Below are positions 1 to 8,204 of a stretch of 25,072 bases of DNA, one piece after another. Below the pieces are notes generated by a model. The model did no database searches. It had not been told where the DNA came from and worked only from the letters and a program-made list of their open reading frames with translations. Positions within the stretch are counted from its first letter, which is position 1; every line of letters starts with the position of its first letter. The stretch is from Actinomycetota bacterium (GTDB lineage Bacteria; Actinomycetota; CADDZG01; WHSQ01): contig JAHWJK010000009.1 of assembly GCA_019348445.1 (NCBI GenBank), positions 1 to 25,072 on the forward strand, in the 5' to 3' direction. A program made the translations under genes and the position numbers.

Positions 1-902
1 TCGGGGGGGACCCGGATCTCCAGAAGCTTCGGCGGCTGCTGCCGCCCCGTGGTAGTCGCCAGCGAGATAGTGACGATCGCTTCGCGCTGGTGAGGGTTGA
101 GCAACGTGATGACCTCCTCGAGCCCATTGCCCACCGCACCTTCCGGGAAGTACCACTCGAGTGAAGGTGACGTCGCACCGAGCGACAGATACACACCGTG
201 CGGCCGGTCGTCGGGCTCCGCGAACATCGCGCGCCACGCCACTATCCGACCTCGTTGCGCGGTGACGCTCGCGCCGAGCACCGGTTGGCGCAGGATGAAC
301 TCGTTCACCCGAACGACCTGCGATTCACCCGCCGGTACCGCGATCTCCGCGAGGTTCGCTTTCGTCGTCTTTCCCGTCGGCGTATAGAACGTCACGCTGA
401 CGACGGCCTCGTCGGGGAACGGATTGCGGATCAGGATCCGTTCGTCGTAGCCGAGCGAGCTCGACCCGGCCGGGAAGTACCAGCGATCGGAGACCACTCT
501 CGGGCACCGAGCCGCCGCCGCTCCCGCCGCAGGCCGGTCCATCGAGATGAGCGCGGTGGCGTGAAGCAGCCCGCCGTAGGCGACCGCTTCGATCGCCGGA
601 CCTTCTACCCGCTGCACGACGAGGCGGCGATCCGGCAGCTCCGTGCTGTCGGCCTGCTGCGGCTGGAGCTGGATCGCCGCGGGGCGTCCAGGGTCCGCCG
701 CGACGGCCACCGCCTGCGCTCCCGCGTCGGGCGGGAACGGCGGCGGGCAGAACGCGGCCCGGCTCTGGAACGCGCCCCGGGGCGCCTGGATGTCGCTCGC
801 GGGGGCCGCTATCTCACTCCGGGTCAGATCGAGGAGCAGACCCAGAGCTGCCGCGACGGCGAGGACGCCGACGAGAACGCGGAGGTTCCGGATCGGGGTC
901 AC
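1..902 (-). CDS. DUF5719 family secreted or membrane-anchored protein (3' end beyond window)
   Basis: The frame is open from a GTG at 902 to the window edge, giving 300 residues with the C terminus missing. The N terminus has a basic start and a hydrophobic stretch at about residues 8-25, which I read as a signal peptide or anchor, so the rest should lie outside the membrane. Two beta-rich units each begin with W-Y-F-P-x-G, at residues 141-146 and 250-255, followed by an 'L..NP' segment. This looks like the DUF5719 repeat of actinobacterial proteins. The start codon overlaps the stop of the GT2 gene by 4 bp (GTGA), so the two are translationally coupled. DUF5719 proteins are often found next to such a GT2 gene, but no biochemical role is known to me. 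A part in cell-envelope glycan work is inference from the neighbour. The family call rests on remembered sequence character. Confidence 0.8.
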   Translation of the reverse strand, partial: MTPIRNLRVLVGVLAVAAALGLLLDLTRSEIAAPASDIQAPRGAFQSRAAFCPPPFPPDAGAQAVAVAADPGRPAAIQLQPQQADSTELPDRRLVVQRVEGPAIEAVAYGGLLHATALISMDRPAAGAAAARCPRVVSDRWYFPAGSSSLGYDERILIRNPFPDEAVVSVTFYTPTGKTTKANLAEIAVPAGESQVVRVNEFILRQPVLGASVTAQRGRIVAWRAMFAEPDDRPHGVYLSLGATSPSLEWYFPEGAVGNGLEEVITLLNPHQREAIVTISLATTTGRQQPPKLLEIRVPP

Positions 903-3900
903 GAACGGCTCCTTAGAGCGGGGACTCGCCTCCGCGAGAACGCGCCGCCGAGCACGACGATCCACGCGAGACCGATGACCAGCAACCACACGACGTCCCG
1001 GATGCTTCTCGGATAGCGCACGACGACCTTGCCTTCCGGGCCGTCCGGAAGCACGAATCCGTTCGCCCATCCTGCGTCGGTGCGCTCCAGCGGCAGATCG
1101 TCGACGCTCGCTTCCCAGCGCGGATCGAACGACTCGGCGAGAACCACATCCCCAGGACCGGATGTGTCGCCATCGGAGATGTAGCGAGACGCCGCACTCT
1201 GCTCGAGCCTTTCTGTCGCTTCGGGGATCTCGCCGCTGATGAGGGTCGGATCGCGGTGCGCTACCGCAGCGAGGTGCGACGGGACCTCCGGATACACCGC
1301 AGCGCGGTGGACGCGAGCGAGGTTCTCCAACAGCACGTATCCGGGTTCGGACCGGACGAGCGCGAGGTCGCGCTGCGCGAGCCATCGATAAGCCCCCGCG
1401 TCTCGATCGAGGACGACGTAGCGGACGTTGAACGACCCCAACAGGGAGCCACCTATGTCCGTATCTCCTCCTTCGATCGATGCCATCACATTGTGCAGTT
1501 CGCTCTGAGCCGAAGTTCCGGTCTTCTCGAACAGGTCAACCATGGACTCGCCGCGCGACCCGGTGATCATGTGACCACGGTGAGGCCGGGCGACGCTTGG
1601 CGTTGGAGAGATCCACCTGTCCCCCACCCACAGGACCCGGAACTGCCCTTCTTGCTCGGCCTCTGCCGCCAGCAGATCACGGAGTTCGGCCTCGACGACG
1701 GGGTCGAACTCCGGCGCGGCGCGGCCCGGCCCCCACGCGCCGGCGAGAACCGCGGGACCGGTCCCGGCAACCACGAGGAAAGCAGCGCCGGCGAGTGCCG
1801 ACAGCGCCACGGCATGAACCAGACCCAGCCCGCGTCGAGGAAGGTCGAGACGGAAAGCCCCTACGGCAAGCCCGGCGAGAGCCGCGAAGGCCGCCGCTGC
1901 TATCACTCCAGCTTCGGTGGCCGACGCAACGAACGGCCTGACGACGCCGCCGCGCATCAGCGCGACCAACAGCGCGTCGAGAACGATCACCACCCAGAAA
2001 GCGAGCGCGGCGCGGCGTCGTTGTGCTTCACCCACCAGAAGAGCGACGGCTCCGAGGAGTGGCAGAGCGAGTCCGAAGAGCGCTGGTACGTCCGGCGTCT
2101 GACCCAAGATGACGCTGAGCGCACCGTGACCCGCGAAGTCCGCCGCGAAGAACCTCCATGTCTCGGCCCCCATGAGGATCCTGAAGACCCCGCCTTGCGA
2201 GAACCACGTTGCACTCCACGGCAGCAACAAGACCCACGCGAATACGAACCCCACCAGCGATGAAACGAGCCCTCGCAGCGGCTCGCGCTCGCGTTCGAAC
2301 ACGATGCGCGCGCCGAACAACGCGACGGCGATCAGCACGTAAAGCACCAGCGATCCAGGCACGAAAGCAGCAGACACAGCCGCTCCCAGCGCTACCCGCA
2401 TCACGGATCGGCCGCGTATCCAACCGGCAGGCCTCATCCACCCGATCAACCGCATGATGGAAGCAAGGACGAACGGAGCGGCCGCGCCGAAGACCAGCGC
2501 GCCGAGAGCACCTTCGCGGATGCCGGCGTATCCAACCGCGCCGACCGCGTAGGTAAAACCGGCCGCGATCCGCGACGGACGATCCACGAGCCCCGCCACC
2601 AACCTGTACGCGCCGGCGAACGCGACGCCGCCGAGACTCAGCACCAGCAGCTTCTGTGCCGCGCCCGCGGCGCCCAACGTCAGCAGCGGGAAGATCCCCA
2701 GCAGCACCAGCGCCGGTGGGGGTGCCCCGGCTTCGCCGAGGCCGGCGGGACGCCACGGCGACGCGAACACGCGCCACAGAGCCGTTGCGCGATCGGGGAA
2801 CGGCAAGAGCTCGCCGATCCCCACAGAAGGTCCCCACAACAGGTGCCGGAACGCGATCAGGAACCCGATGACGCCTGCGGCGACGAGGAAACCGGTTCTG
2901 CCGCGCATGAGATCGACGACGCGTCGAGCCTGCTGTACTCGGACGGCCAGTAACTCGGCTCTGCGCCCCCACGCTTCTTCGAGACGATCCGCCTGGTTCG
3001 AGACGTACGACCGGACGCGCGTCGTTCCACGGACCATGAGCCGCTGTAGCCGCCGATCTGGAACCGACCTCGAGCGCTGAACGCGCGTCCGTTCGGCCAG
3101 CGTCTGGGGGACGTTTATAAGGTTCCAACCGAGCGCTCGCGCGATGTTGGGTATCTCTCTGAACTGACGCAGAGCGATGAACGCGACCATCTCGACGAGC
3201 GCGAACAGAAGGAAGAGAGGGACAACCCCCAGTAACCGCACTGCGGAAGCGTTCTTGACGACCGCGCGGAGGCGGTTCCTCCGGCTGAAATAACGCTGCG
3301 GCCTGAAGGGAGTTCGTCGGAGGCCACGCGCGTGCGCGATGGCGTGCCGGACGCGCGCTGCGGGCTCCACGCGCACCGAATGCCCGGCGACCCGCGCTCG
3401 CCAGCACAGATCCAGGTCTTCGGAGAAGGCGCGCATCCGCGCATCCCAACCACGGAGCTCGCGGAACACGTCGTGTTTCACGAGCATGCACGTCGTCGTC
3501 ACGTAGAAAACCTCGACGGATTGATCGTGTTGACCCAGGTCGATCTCGTGATCCTCGAGACCCTTGTACGGATAACCGAGCCGATCGACGGCCATCCCAA
3601 CCTCTTCGAGCCGCCCCGGGTCATCCCAGTCGACGATCTTCGGCCCGACGATGGCCGACAGCTCGTCGGCCATCATGCGCGCGACGAGGTTTTCGAGAGC
3701 GTCGGGTTCCATCGCGGCATCGTCGTGGATGAACAACAGCAGCTGTGCATCGGTCTTGACTCGCGAGAGGGCCCAGTTGATCGCGCCGCCGAAGCCGAGT
3801 GGCCGCGGTGTGCGCACGTATCCCCATCGCACGCGACGCAGGTGACGTTTCGCTATGCGCTTGAGCGGGGGCTTGACGCGCGTGTCCGGCGACGCGTCGT

Positions 3901-4072
3901 CCACAACCAGCACGTCTAAGTGCGGATATGTCTGACTGTTGAGTCCAACGAGCGCGTCGCGGATCCATGCCCTGCCGGCATGCGTGACGAGGATCGCGAG
4001 CACGCGCGGCGGGCCGGTAAGACTGCCTTCGACGGCGCGCGTTCGTTCGGAAACCACGGGATCTACTGCCAT
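899..4072 (-). CDS. GT2-family glycosyltransferase fused to a large multi-pass membrane region
   Basis: A 1057-residue protein. Residues about 22-250 form a GT-A fold family 2 domain: VVDDASPD around 56-63 binds the nucleotide sugar, HDD at 116-118 is the metal-binding DxD equivalent, and GWDxxxxAFSEDLDLC around 208-223 carries the acceptor-side acidic pair. A first membrane segment lies near 279-300. The middle (about 395-780) has many hydrophobic helices and resembles the membrane cores of GT-C-like or polymer-export proteins. A soluble, probably extracytoplasmic part follows, and a last helix sits near 1029-1048 with a basic tail. The protein probably transfers a sugar to a lipid-linked or cell-wall acceptor at the membrane; the exact sugar cannot be read. 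The ATG lies 7 nt after the fbiC stop, and the stop overlaps the DUF5719 start. It is far longer than single-domain GT2 enzymes because of the fusion. Confidence 0.88.
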   Translation of the reverse strand: MAVDPVVSERTRAVEGSLTGPPRVLAILVTHAGRAWIRDALVGLNSQTYPHLDVLVVDDASPDTRVKPPLKRIAKRHLRRVRWGYVRTPRPLGFGGAINWALSRVKTDAQLLLFIHDDAAMEPDALENLVARMMADELSAIVGPKIVDWDDPGRLEEVGMAVDRLGYPYKGLEDHEIDLGQHDQSVEVFYVTTTCMLVKHDVFRELRGWDARMRAFSEDLDLCWRARVAGHSVRVEPAARVRHAIAHARGLRRTPFRPQRYFSRRNRLRAVVKNASAVRLLGVVPLFLLFALVEMVAFIALRQFREIPNIARALGWNLINVPQTLAERTRVQRSRSVPDRRLQRLMVRGTTRVRSYVSNQADRLEEAWGRRAELLAVRVQQARRVVDLMRGRTGFLVAAGVIGFLIAFRHLLWGPSVGIGELLPFPDRATALWRVFASPWRPAGLGEAGAPPPALVLLGIFPLLTLGAAGAAQKLLVLSLGGVAFAGAYRLVAGLVDRPSRIAAGFTYAVGAVGYAGIREGALGALVFGAAAPFVLASIMRLIGWMRPAGWIRGRSVMRVALGAAVSAAFVPGSLVLYVLIAVALFGARIVFEREREPLRGLVSSLVGFVFAWVLLLPWSATWFSQGGVFRILMGAETWRFFAADFAGHGALSVILGQTPDVPALFGLALPLLGAVALLVGEAQRRRAALAFWVVIVLDALLVALMRGGVVRPFVASATEAGVIAAAAFAALAGLAVGAFRLDLPRRGLGLVHAVALSALAGAAFLVVAGTGPAVLAGAWGPGRAAPEFDPVVEAELRDLLAAEAEQEGQFRVLWVGDRWISPTPSVARPHRGHMITGSRGESMVDLFEKTGTSAQSELHNVMASIEGGDTDIGGSLLGSFNVRYVVLDRDAGAYRWLAQRDLALVRSEPGYVLLENLARVHRAAVYPEVPSHLAAVAHRDPTLISGEIPEATERLEQSAASRYISDGDTSGPGDVVLAESFDPRWEASVDDLPLERTDAGWANGFVLPDGPEGKVVVRYPRSIRDVVWLLVIGLAWIVVLGGAFSRRRVPALRSRS

Positions 4073-4079
4073 GACTGCG

Positions 4080-6485
4080 TCAGGACCGAACTGGCGCGCC
4101 GTATAGCGTGTTCCGCCGGCGCGGCGTACGGCCGATCGAGCGGATCAGGTCCTCCATGGCCTCCGGCGTCAGCTCCTGTCCGTGTCCGGCGCCCGCGGCG
4201 CGAGAGATGTTCTCGTTCATCAGCGTCCCACCGAGATCGTTCGCGCCCACCTCCAGCGCGAGCTTCGCTCCCTCTAGCCCCATCTTGACCCACGAGACCT
4301 GGATGTTCGGGATCGACCCGTGCAGGGCGATGCGTGCGACCGCGTGCATCTTCAGCGCCTCGTCGAACGTAGGACCCCGCCGAGCGCGGCCCCGGAGATA
4401 TATCGGCGCTGCCATGTGAACGAACGGGAGCGGGACGAACTCGAACAATCCATGTCCCGTCGCGCCCGCGATCTCGTCGTGCAGATCGCGTACGACCACC
4501 AGATGCCGCGCCCAGCTCTTCGGTCCTTCGACGGTGCCGAACATGATCGTTGCGTTCGACCGAAGCGCCAATGCATGCGCGACGCGGTGTACATCGCACC
4601 ACTGCTGCGTCGTGATCTTGTCGGGACAGATGATGGCTCTGATGTCGTCATCGAGAACCTCGGCGGCGGTACCGGGCAGCGTCTTCAGACCGGCGTCCCG
4701 GAGAACCTCGAGGAACTCGCGGACGGATATCCCCGAAGCCTCGGCACCTTGGAAGACCTCGAGCGCGGTGAATGCGTGCACGTGGAGTTCCGGGACGCGC
4801 TCTTTCACGGCGGTGAGGTACTCGCGGTAGTTGTCACCGGTGAAGGAGTGATGGATCCCTCCTTGCATGCAAACCTCGGTCGCCCCCCGCTCCCACGCCT
4901 CCTGGGCGCGGTCGGCAACCTCTTCCGGAGTCAGGAGGTACGGCTCGCCGCGCAGGTTGAGCGATTTCGGGCCCTTCGAGAACGCGCAGAAACCGCATTT
5001 GAAGTAGCACATGTTCGTGTAGTTGATGTTGCGATTCACGACGTAGGTCACGGTGTCTCCCACCGCAGCTCGGCGCAGGTCGTCCGCGACGGCATAGAGG
5101 TGTTCGAGCTCCGCGCCTCGGGCCGTGAACAGAAGAGCGATCTCGGACTCGCCGAGACGTTCGCCGGAGTGGGCTCTCGCGAGAGCGGCCATCAACGGCG
5201 CGCGCGTGACTCGCCCCGGCACACGCCATGCCCCGGCACGCGCCGCTTCGACGTCGCGGTAGGCCTGCTCCGGCGGAGCCACGTCGACGCCCGAGAACCA
5301 GTCCTCGCGTTCGGGGCGGCGATATCCCTCGGCGTCGATCGCATCGAGCACCTTCGCGCGTAGCTCCGGCGCGATCCATCGGTCGATCTCATCCGGCCCC
5401 GCGACGTAATCGGGGTACACCGCGAGACGCTGCAGCAGCAAAAAGCCCCGCGCTCGCGTCACGTCCTCGAGCTCCTGCAGCTTGGGCCACGGGCGCTCGG
5501 GATTGACGTGATCGGGGGTGACCGGAGAGACGCCGCCCCAGTCGGACAACCCCGCGTCCAAGTAGCGCCCGTACTCCTGGGGTGTGAGATTCGGCGGGGC
5601 CTGGACGCCGACCCTCGGTCCCATGATCAACCGCGTCAGCGCGATCGCGAGCTCCATCTCTTCGATCGACGGTTCCGGGTGCAACGCCATCGGCGTGTCG
5701 GGCTTCGCGCGGAAGTTCTGCACGATCACCTCTTGGACGTGGCCGTGACGCTCGTGCGACGCGCGGATCGCCAAGAGGGCATCGATGCGCTCGTCGAACG
5801 TCTCGCCGATCCCGATCAAGATCCCCGTCGTGAACGGGACGTGCGCGATCCCCGCGTGCTCGAGCGTCGCCAGCCGTACGTCCGGTCGCTTATCGGGGGC
5901 CGCGAAGTGAGCCATCCCGCGCTTCAACAGGCGCTCCGAGAGGGTCTCGAGCATCGTGCCCTGGCTGACGGTCACCGGCCGCAGTGCCTCGGTCTCCTCC
6001 AGCGTCAACGCGCCCGGATTCGCGTGCGGCAGCAGCCCGGTCTCGTCGAACACGGCCCGGCACGCGTCGACGAGGTAGTCGATCGTCGTCGCGTAACCCA
6101 TCGCTTCCAGCTCGTGGCGAGCGACATCCCACTTGCGTTCGGGCTTGTCTCCCAGTGTGAACAGCGCCTCCCGGCATCCGGCTGCGACGCCGGCCTCGGC
6201 TATGGCGAGGACCTCGTCCATCGTGAGGAAAGCTCGCCGTCCCGGCGCCGGAGGGTGCGCGAACGTGCAGTACCCGCACGAATCCCGACACAGTTGCGTC
6301 AGCGGGATGAACACCTTCTTCGAGAAAGTGATGCGAGCGCCGGTATGAGAGTTTCTGAGTTCTGAGGCGGCGGCGAGAACCAGCGTGGGATCGTTCCGCG
6401 CGAGCCGGGCAAGTTCCCGTGCTTCGTCGTCGGTCAACCGCTCGCCATCGCGGGCACGCTCGGCCAGCGATCCAAGGCGAGTCAT
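4080..6485 (-). CDS. fbiC: FbiC, 7,8-didemethyl-8-hydroxy-5-deazariboflavin synthase (fused CofG/CofH)
   Basis: This radical-SAM enzyme makes the F420 chromophore F0 from tyrosine and 5-amino-6-ribitylamino-uracil. The 801-residue protein has two radical-SAM modules. The N-terminal CofG-like half has CX3CX2C cysteines at 66, 70 and 73 (CRDSCGYC). The C-terminal CofH-like half has them at 493, 497 and 500 (CYFKCGFC). CofG and CofH fused in this order is FbiC as known in actinobacteria; archaea and cyanobacteria have separate proteins. The frame stays open upstream to an ATG at 6650, but that extension lacks family character and overlaps cofD. I therefore chose the ATG at 6485, giving MTRLGSLAERA. 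A TAGACT box 7 nt before this ATG and no Shine-Dalgarno sequence suggest a leaderless message. It is divergent from cofD and cofE, which act later in the same pathway. Confidence 0.96.
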   Translation of the reverse strand: MTRLGSLAERARDGERLTDDEARELARLARNDPTLVLAAASELRNSHTGARITFSKKVFIPLTQLCRDSCGYCTFAHPPAPGRRAFLTMDEVLAIAEAGVAAGCREALFTLGDKPERKWDVARHELEAMGYATTIDYLVDACRAVFDETGLLPHANPGALTLEETEALRPVTVSQGTMLETLSERLLKRGMAHFAAPDKRPDVRLATLEHAGIAHVPFTTGILIGIGETFDERIDALLAIRASHERHGHVQEVIVQNFRAKPDTPMALHPEPSIEEMELAIALTRLIMGPRVGVQAPPNLTPQEYGRYLDAGLSDWGGVSPVTPDHVNPERPWPKLQELEDVTRARGFLLLQRLAVYPDYVAGPDEIDRWIAPELRAKVLDAIDAEGYRRPEREDWFSGVDVAPPEQAYRDVEAARAGAWRVPGRVTRAPLMAALARAHSGERLGESEIALLFTARGAELEHLYAVADDLRRAAVGDTVTYVVNRNINYTNMCYFKCGFCAFSKGPKSLNLRGEPYLLTPEEVADRAQEAWERGATEVCMQGGIHHSFTGDNYREYLTAVKERVPELHVHAFTALEVFQGAEASGISVREFLEVLRDAGLKTLPGTAAEVLDDDIRAIICPDKITTQQWCDVHRVAHALALRSNATIMFGTVEGPKSWARHLVVVRDLHDEIAGATGHGLFEFVPLPFVHMAAPIYLRGRARRGPTFDEALKMHAVARIALHGSIPNIQVSWVKMGLEGAKLALEVGANDLGGTLMNENISRAAGAGHGQELTPEAMEDLIRSIGRTPRRRNTLYGAPVRS

Positions 6486-6492
6486 GCGGGGC

Positions 6493-6498
6493 AGTCTA
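6493..6498 (-). promoter_or_regulatory. Putative -10 box of fbiC (leaderless)
   Basis: On the minus strand TAGACT is followed by 7 nt and then the fbiC ATG, so transcription would begin at or next to the start codon. It fits the actinobacterial TAnnnT -10 pattern. No convincing -35 is visible, and no ribosome binding site precedes the ATG. Inferred from sequence only. Confidence 0.4.
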
Positions 6499-6508
6499 GT
6501 CAGCCGAA

Positions 6509-6514
6509 TAGGAT
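6509..6514 (+). promoter_or_regulatory. Putative -10 box of cofD-cofE
   Basis: TAGGAT on the plus strand matches TAnnnT and would start transcription near 6521, leaving a leader of about 30 nt that contains the AGGAGG site. It lies only 10 bp from the opposing fbiC box, so the two promoters overlap within a 64-bp intergenic region. No clear -35 is present. Confidence 0.35.
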
Positions 6515-6536
6515 GCCGCGCACCTACGACGCGTAC

Positions 6537-6542
6537 AGGAGG
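6537..6542 (+). promoter_or_regulatory. Ribosome binding site deciding the cofD start
   Basis: AGGAGG lies 7 nt before the GTG at 6550. It marks that GTG as the start, rather than the upstream ATG at 6385 in the same frame, which lies inside fbiC. Confidence 0.75.
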
Positions 6543-6549
6543 CGCTCGC

Positions 6550-7470
6550 GTGAAAGTGACGGCGCTCGCGGGAGGAGTAGGCGGCGCCAAGCTCGCGATC
6601 GGCCTCGCCCGCGCTCTTCCCGCGGAAGACCTCACGATCGTCGTCAACACCGGTGACGACGCGGTCGTCTATGGGGTGCACGTCTCTCCCGACGTCGACA
6701 TCGTGACGTACTGGCTCGCGGGCGTCGCGGACGTCGATCGCGGGTGGGGCATCAAAGACGACACGTTCACGCTCGTCGGGTGGCTGAGGAAACTCGATCT
6801 CGAAGCATGGTTCAGCCTCGGGGACCGCGACTACGCCACATGTCTCGTTCGCACATCGCGACTGCGGGACGGGGCAACGCTCTCCGAAGCCACCGATGAA
6901 GTCCGTCGTCGTCTTGGTGTCGCGATCAAAGTGATACCGATGAGCGACGACCCGGTTCGAACGAGCTTCGTGACCGCCGACGGCCGCACGCTCGAGTTCC
7001 AGGAGTACTTCGTCAAAGAACGGCACGAGCCGGAGGTGGCCGAAGTCATGTTGAACGGTATCGACGACGCGAAACCTGCACCGGGCGTTATGGACGCGAT
7101 CGCGTCGGCAGACACGGTCGTCGTCTGCCCTTCGAACCCGGTCGTATCTATCGGTCCCATCGTCGCGTTGGCCGGCGTGCGCGACGCGCTACGCGACCAC
7201 CCCCACGTCGTTGCGGTGTCTCCCATCGTGCGCGGTGCGGCGTTGAAAGGTCCTGCGGATCGGCTTCTCGCCACCGTGGGGGTCGAGGTAAGCGCGGCCG
7301 GCGTTGCGGGTCTCTACTCCGACTTCGTCGATGTCTTCGTGTTCGACCGGGTCGACGAACACCATCGCGACGAGATCGAGAGCGCCGGCGTCACCGCCGT
7401 GCCGCTCGACACGATCATGGACAACGCGAATGCCTCGGAGCAGCTGGCTCGCGGGATCCTTTCGTTGTGA
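6550..7470 (+). CDS. cofD: CofD/FbiA, 2-phospho-L-lactate (or phosphoenolpyruvate) transferase of F420 synthesis
   Basis: The enzyme transfers a phospholactyl-type group from its guanylylated precursor (enolpyruvyl-diphospho-guanosine in actinobacteria) to F0, giving F420-0 or dehydro-F420-0. The 306-residue product begins VKVTALAGGVGGAKLA. The GGVGGAKL loop at about residues 8-15 and the following NTGDD are CofD hallmarks, and PSNPVVSIGPI in the middle is also family-typical. The start is the GTG preceded by AGGAGG; the frame stays open back to 6385, but that part is antisense to fbiC. Its stop overlaps the cofE start by 4 bp (GTGA), so the two form an operon. The guanylyltransferase CofC/FbiD that supplies its substrate is not in the window. 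Confidence 0.95.
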   Translation: MKVTALAGGVGGAKLAIGLARALPAEDLTIVVNTGDDAVVYGVHVSPDVDIVTYWLAGVADVDRGWGIKDDTFTLVGWLRKLDLEAWFSLGDRDYATCLVRTSRLRDGATLSEATDEVRRRLGVAIKVIPMSDDPVRTSFVTADGRTLEFQEYFVKERHEPEVAEVMLNGIDDAKPAPGVMDAIASADTVVVCPSNPVVSIGPIVALAGVRDALRDHPHVVAVSPIVRGAALKGPADRLLATVGVEVSAAGVAGLYSDFVDVFVFDRVDEHHRDEIESAGVTAVPLDTIMDNANASEQLARGILSL

Positions 7471-8156
7471 ACGACATCCGCATCATCCCGATCGCCGGCG
7501 TCGGGGAAGTAACGGCCGCGGACGATCTCGCGCTGCTGATCACGACCGCGGCGGGCGACGGCACGTTCCACGACGGGGACGTCATCGTGGTTACCCAGAA
7601 GGTGGTGTCGAAAGCCGAGGGACGCCTCGTACCGGCGAACGACCGCGATTCGGCGATCGCATCCGAGTCCGTTCGCGTGCTGCGTCGCTCGCAAGGCGGC
7701 ATGGTCATCTCGCAGACGCGCCACGGCTTCGTGTGCGCGAACGCGGGGGTGGATGGCTCCAACATCGACGGCGACAACATCGCGCTCCTGCCGGTCGACC
7801 CGGACGCGTCCGCGCGTCGGATCCGCGCGCGCATCAAGCACCTCACCGGGGTCGACGTCGCCGTCGTCATCAGCGACACGTTCGGCCGTGCGTGGCGTCT
7901 CGGGCAGACCGACGTCGCGATCGGCGTAGCAGGTATCGAACCGTTCCTCGACTACAGGGGCCAGCACGACGCGCAGGGGCGCGAGATGACCGCAACGCGT
8001 ATCGCGGTAGCTGACGAGCTCGCGGCCGCTGCAGAGCTGGTGATGGGAAAGATCGACAAGATCTGCGCCGCGATCGTGCGGGGCGCGAACGTGCGCTTCG
8101 GACGCGGTGCGGCAACCGAACTCGTGCGGCCCCCGCACGAAGACTTCTTCAGGTAG
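7467..8156 (+). CDS. cofE: CofE, coenzyme F420-0:L-glutamate ligase, stand-alone form
   Basis: The enzyme adds L-glutamates to F420-0 using GTP, building the polyglutamate tail. At 229 residues it is a single-domain CofE. The hallmark SDTFGRAWRLGQTDVAIG lies near residues 133-150, followed by a DYRGQHDAQGREM segment and an ADELAAAAELVMGK helix. Mycobacterial FbiB is about 448 residues because a nitroreductase-like domain is fused to this ligase; here the gene stops after the ligase. It starts at a GTG overlapping the cofD stop. A hairpin lies just beyond its TAG, and a nitroreductase gene on the opposite strand converges on it. Confidence 0.95.
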   Translation: MNDIRIIPIAGVGEVTAADDLALLITTAAGDGTFHDGDVIVVTQKVVSKAEGRLVPANDRDSAIASESVRVLRRSQGGMVISQTRHGFVCANAGVDGSNIDGDNIALLPVDPDASARRIRARIKHLTGVDVAVVISDTFGRAWRLGQTDVAIGVAGIEPFLDYRGQHDAQGREMTATRIAVADELAAAAELVMGKIDKICAAIVRGANVRFGRGAATELVRPPHEDFFR

Positions 8157-8204
8157 TTCTTTCTAAACATCCGGGGGTCATAGCCCCGCCATCTTTAGAA
8201 AGAA
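8157..8204. terminator. Two-part inverted repeat between convergent cofE and nitroreductase genes
   Basis: The outer arms TTCTTTCTAAA (8157-8167) and TTTAGAAAGAA (8194-8204) are perfect 11-bp reverse complements. Inside, CGGGG (8172-8176) pairs with CCCCG (8184-8188) around a 7-nt loop. It starts directly after the cofE stop, and its right arm contains the nitroreductase TAA, as expected of a shared bidirectional terminator. There is no clean T-tract outside the stem, so the mechanism is uncertain. Confidence 0.6.

Noticed and set aside
1256..2263. Plus-strand ORF of 335 codons
   Set aside because: It is antisense to the GT2-membrane gene. The translation is rich in R, E, P and Q without domain motifs, a typical shadow frame in GC-rich DNA.
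2028..3491. Minus-strand ORF of 487 codons in another frame of the GT2 gene
   Set aside because: It is arginine-rich low-complexity sequence, while the overlapping frame carries clear GT2 motifs and membrane helices.
4320..5363. Plus-strand ORF of 347 codons
   Set aside because: It is antisense to the FbiC C-terminal half, which has unmistakable radical-SAM motifs.
6486..6650. Upstream extension of fbiC to the ATG at 6650
   Set aside because: It would overlap the start of cofD, has no family character, and the ATG at 6485 gives a normal FbiC N terminus.
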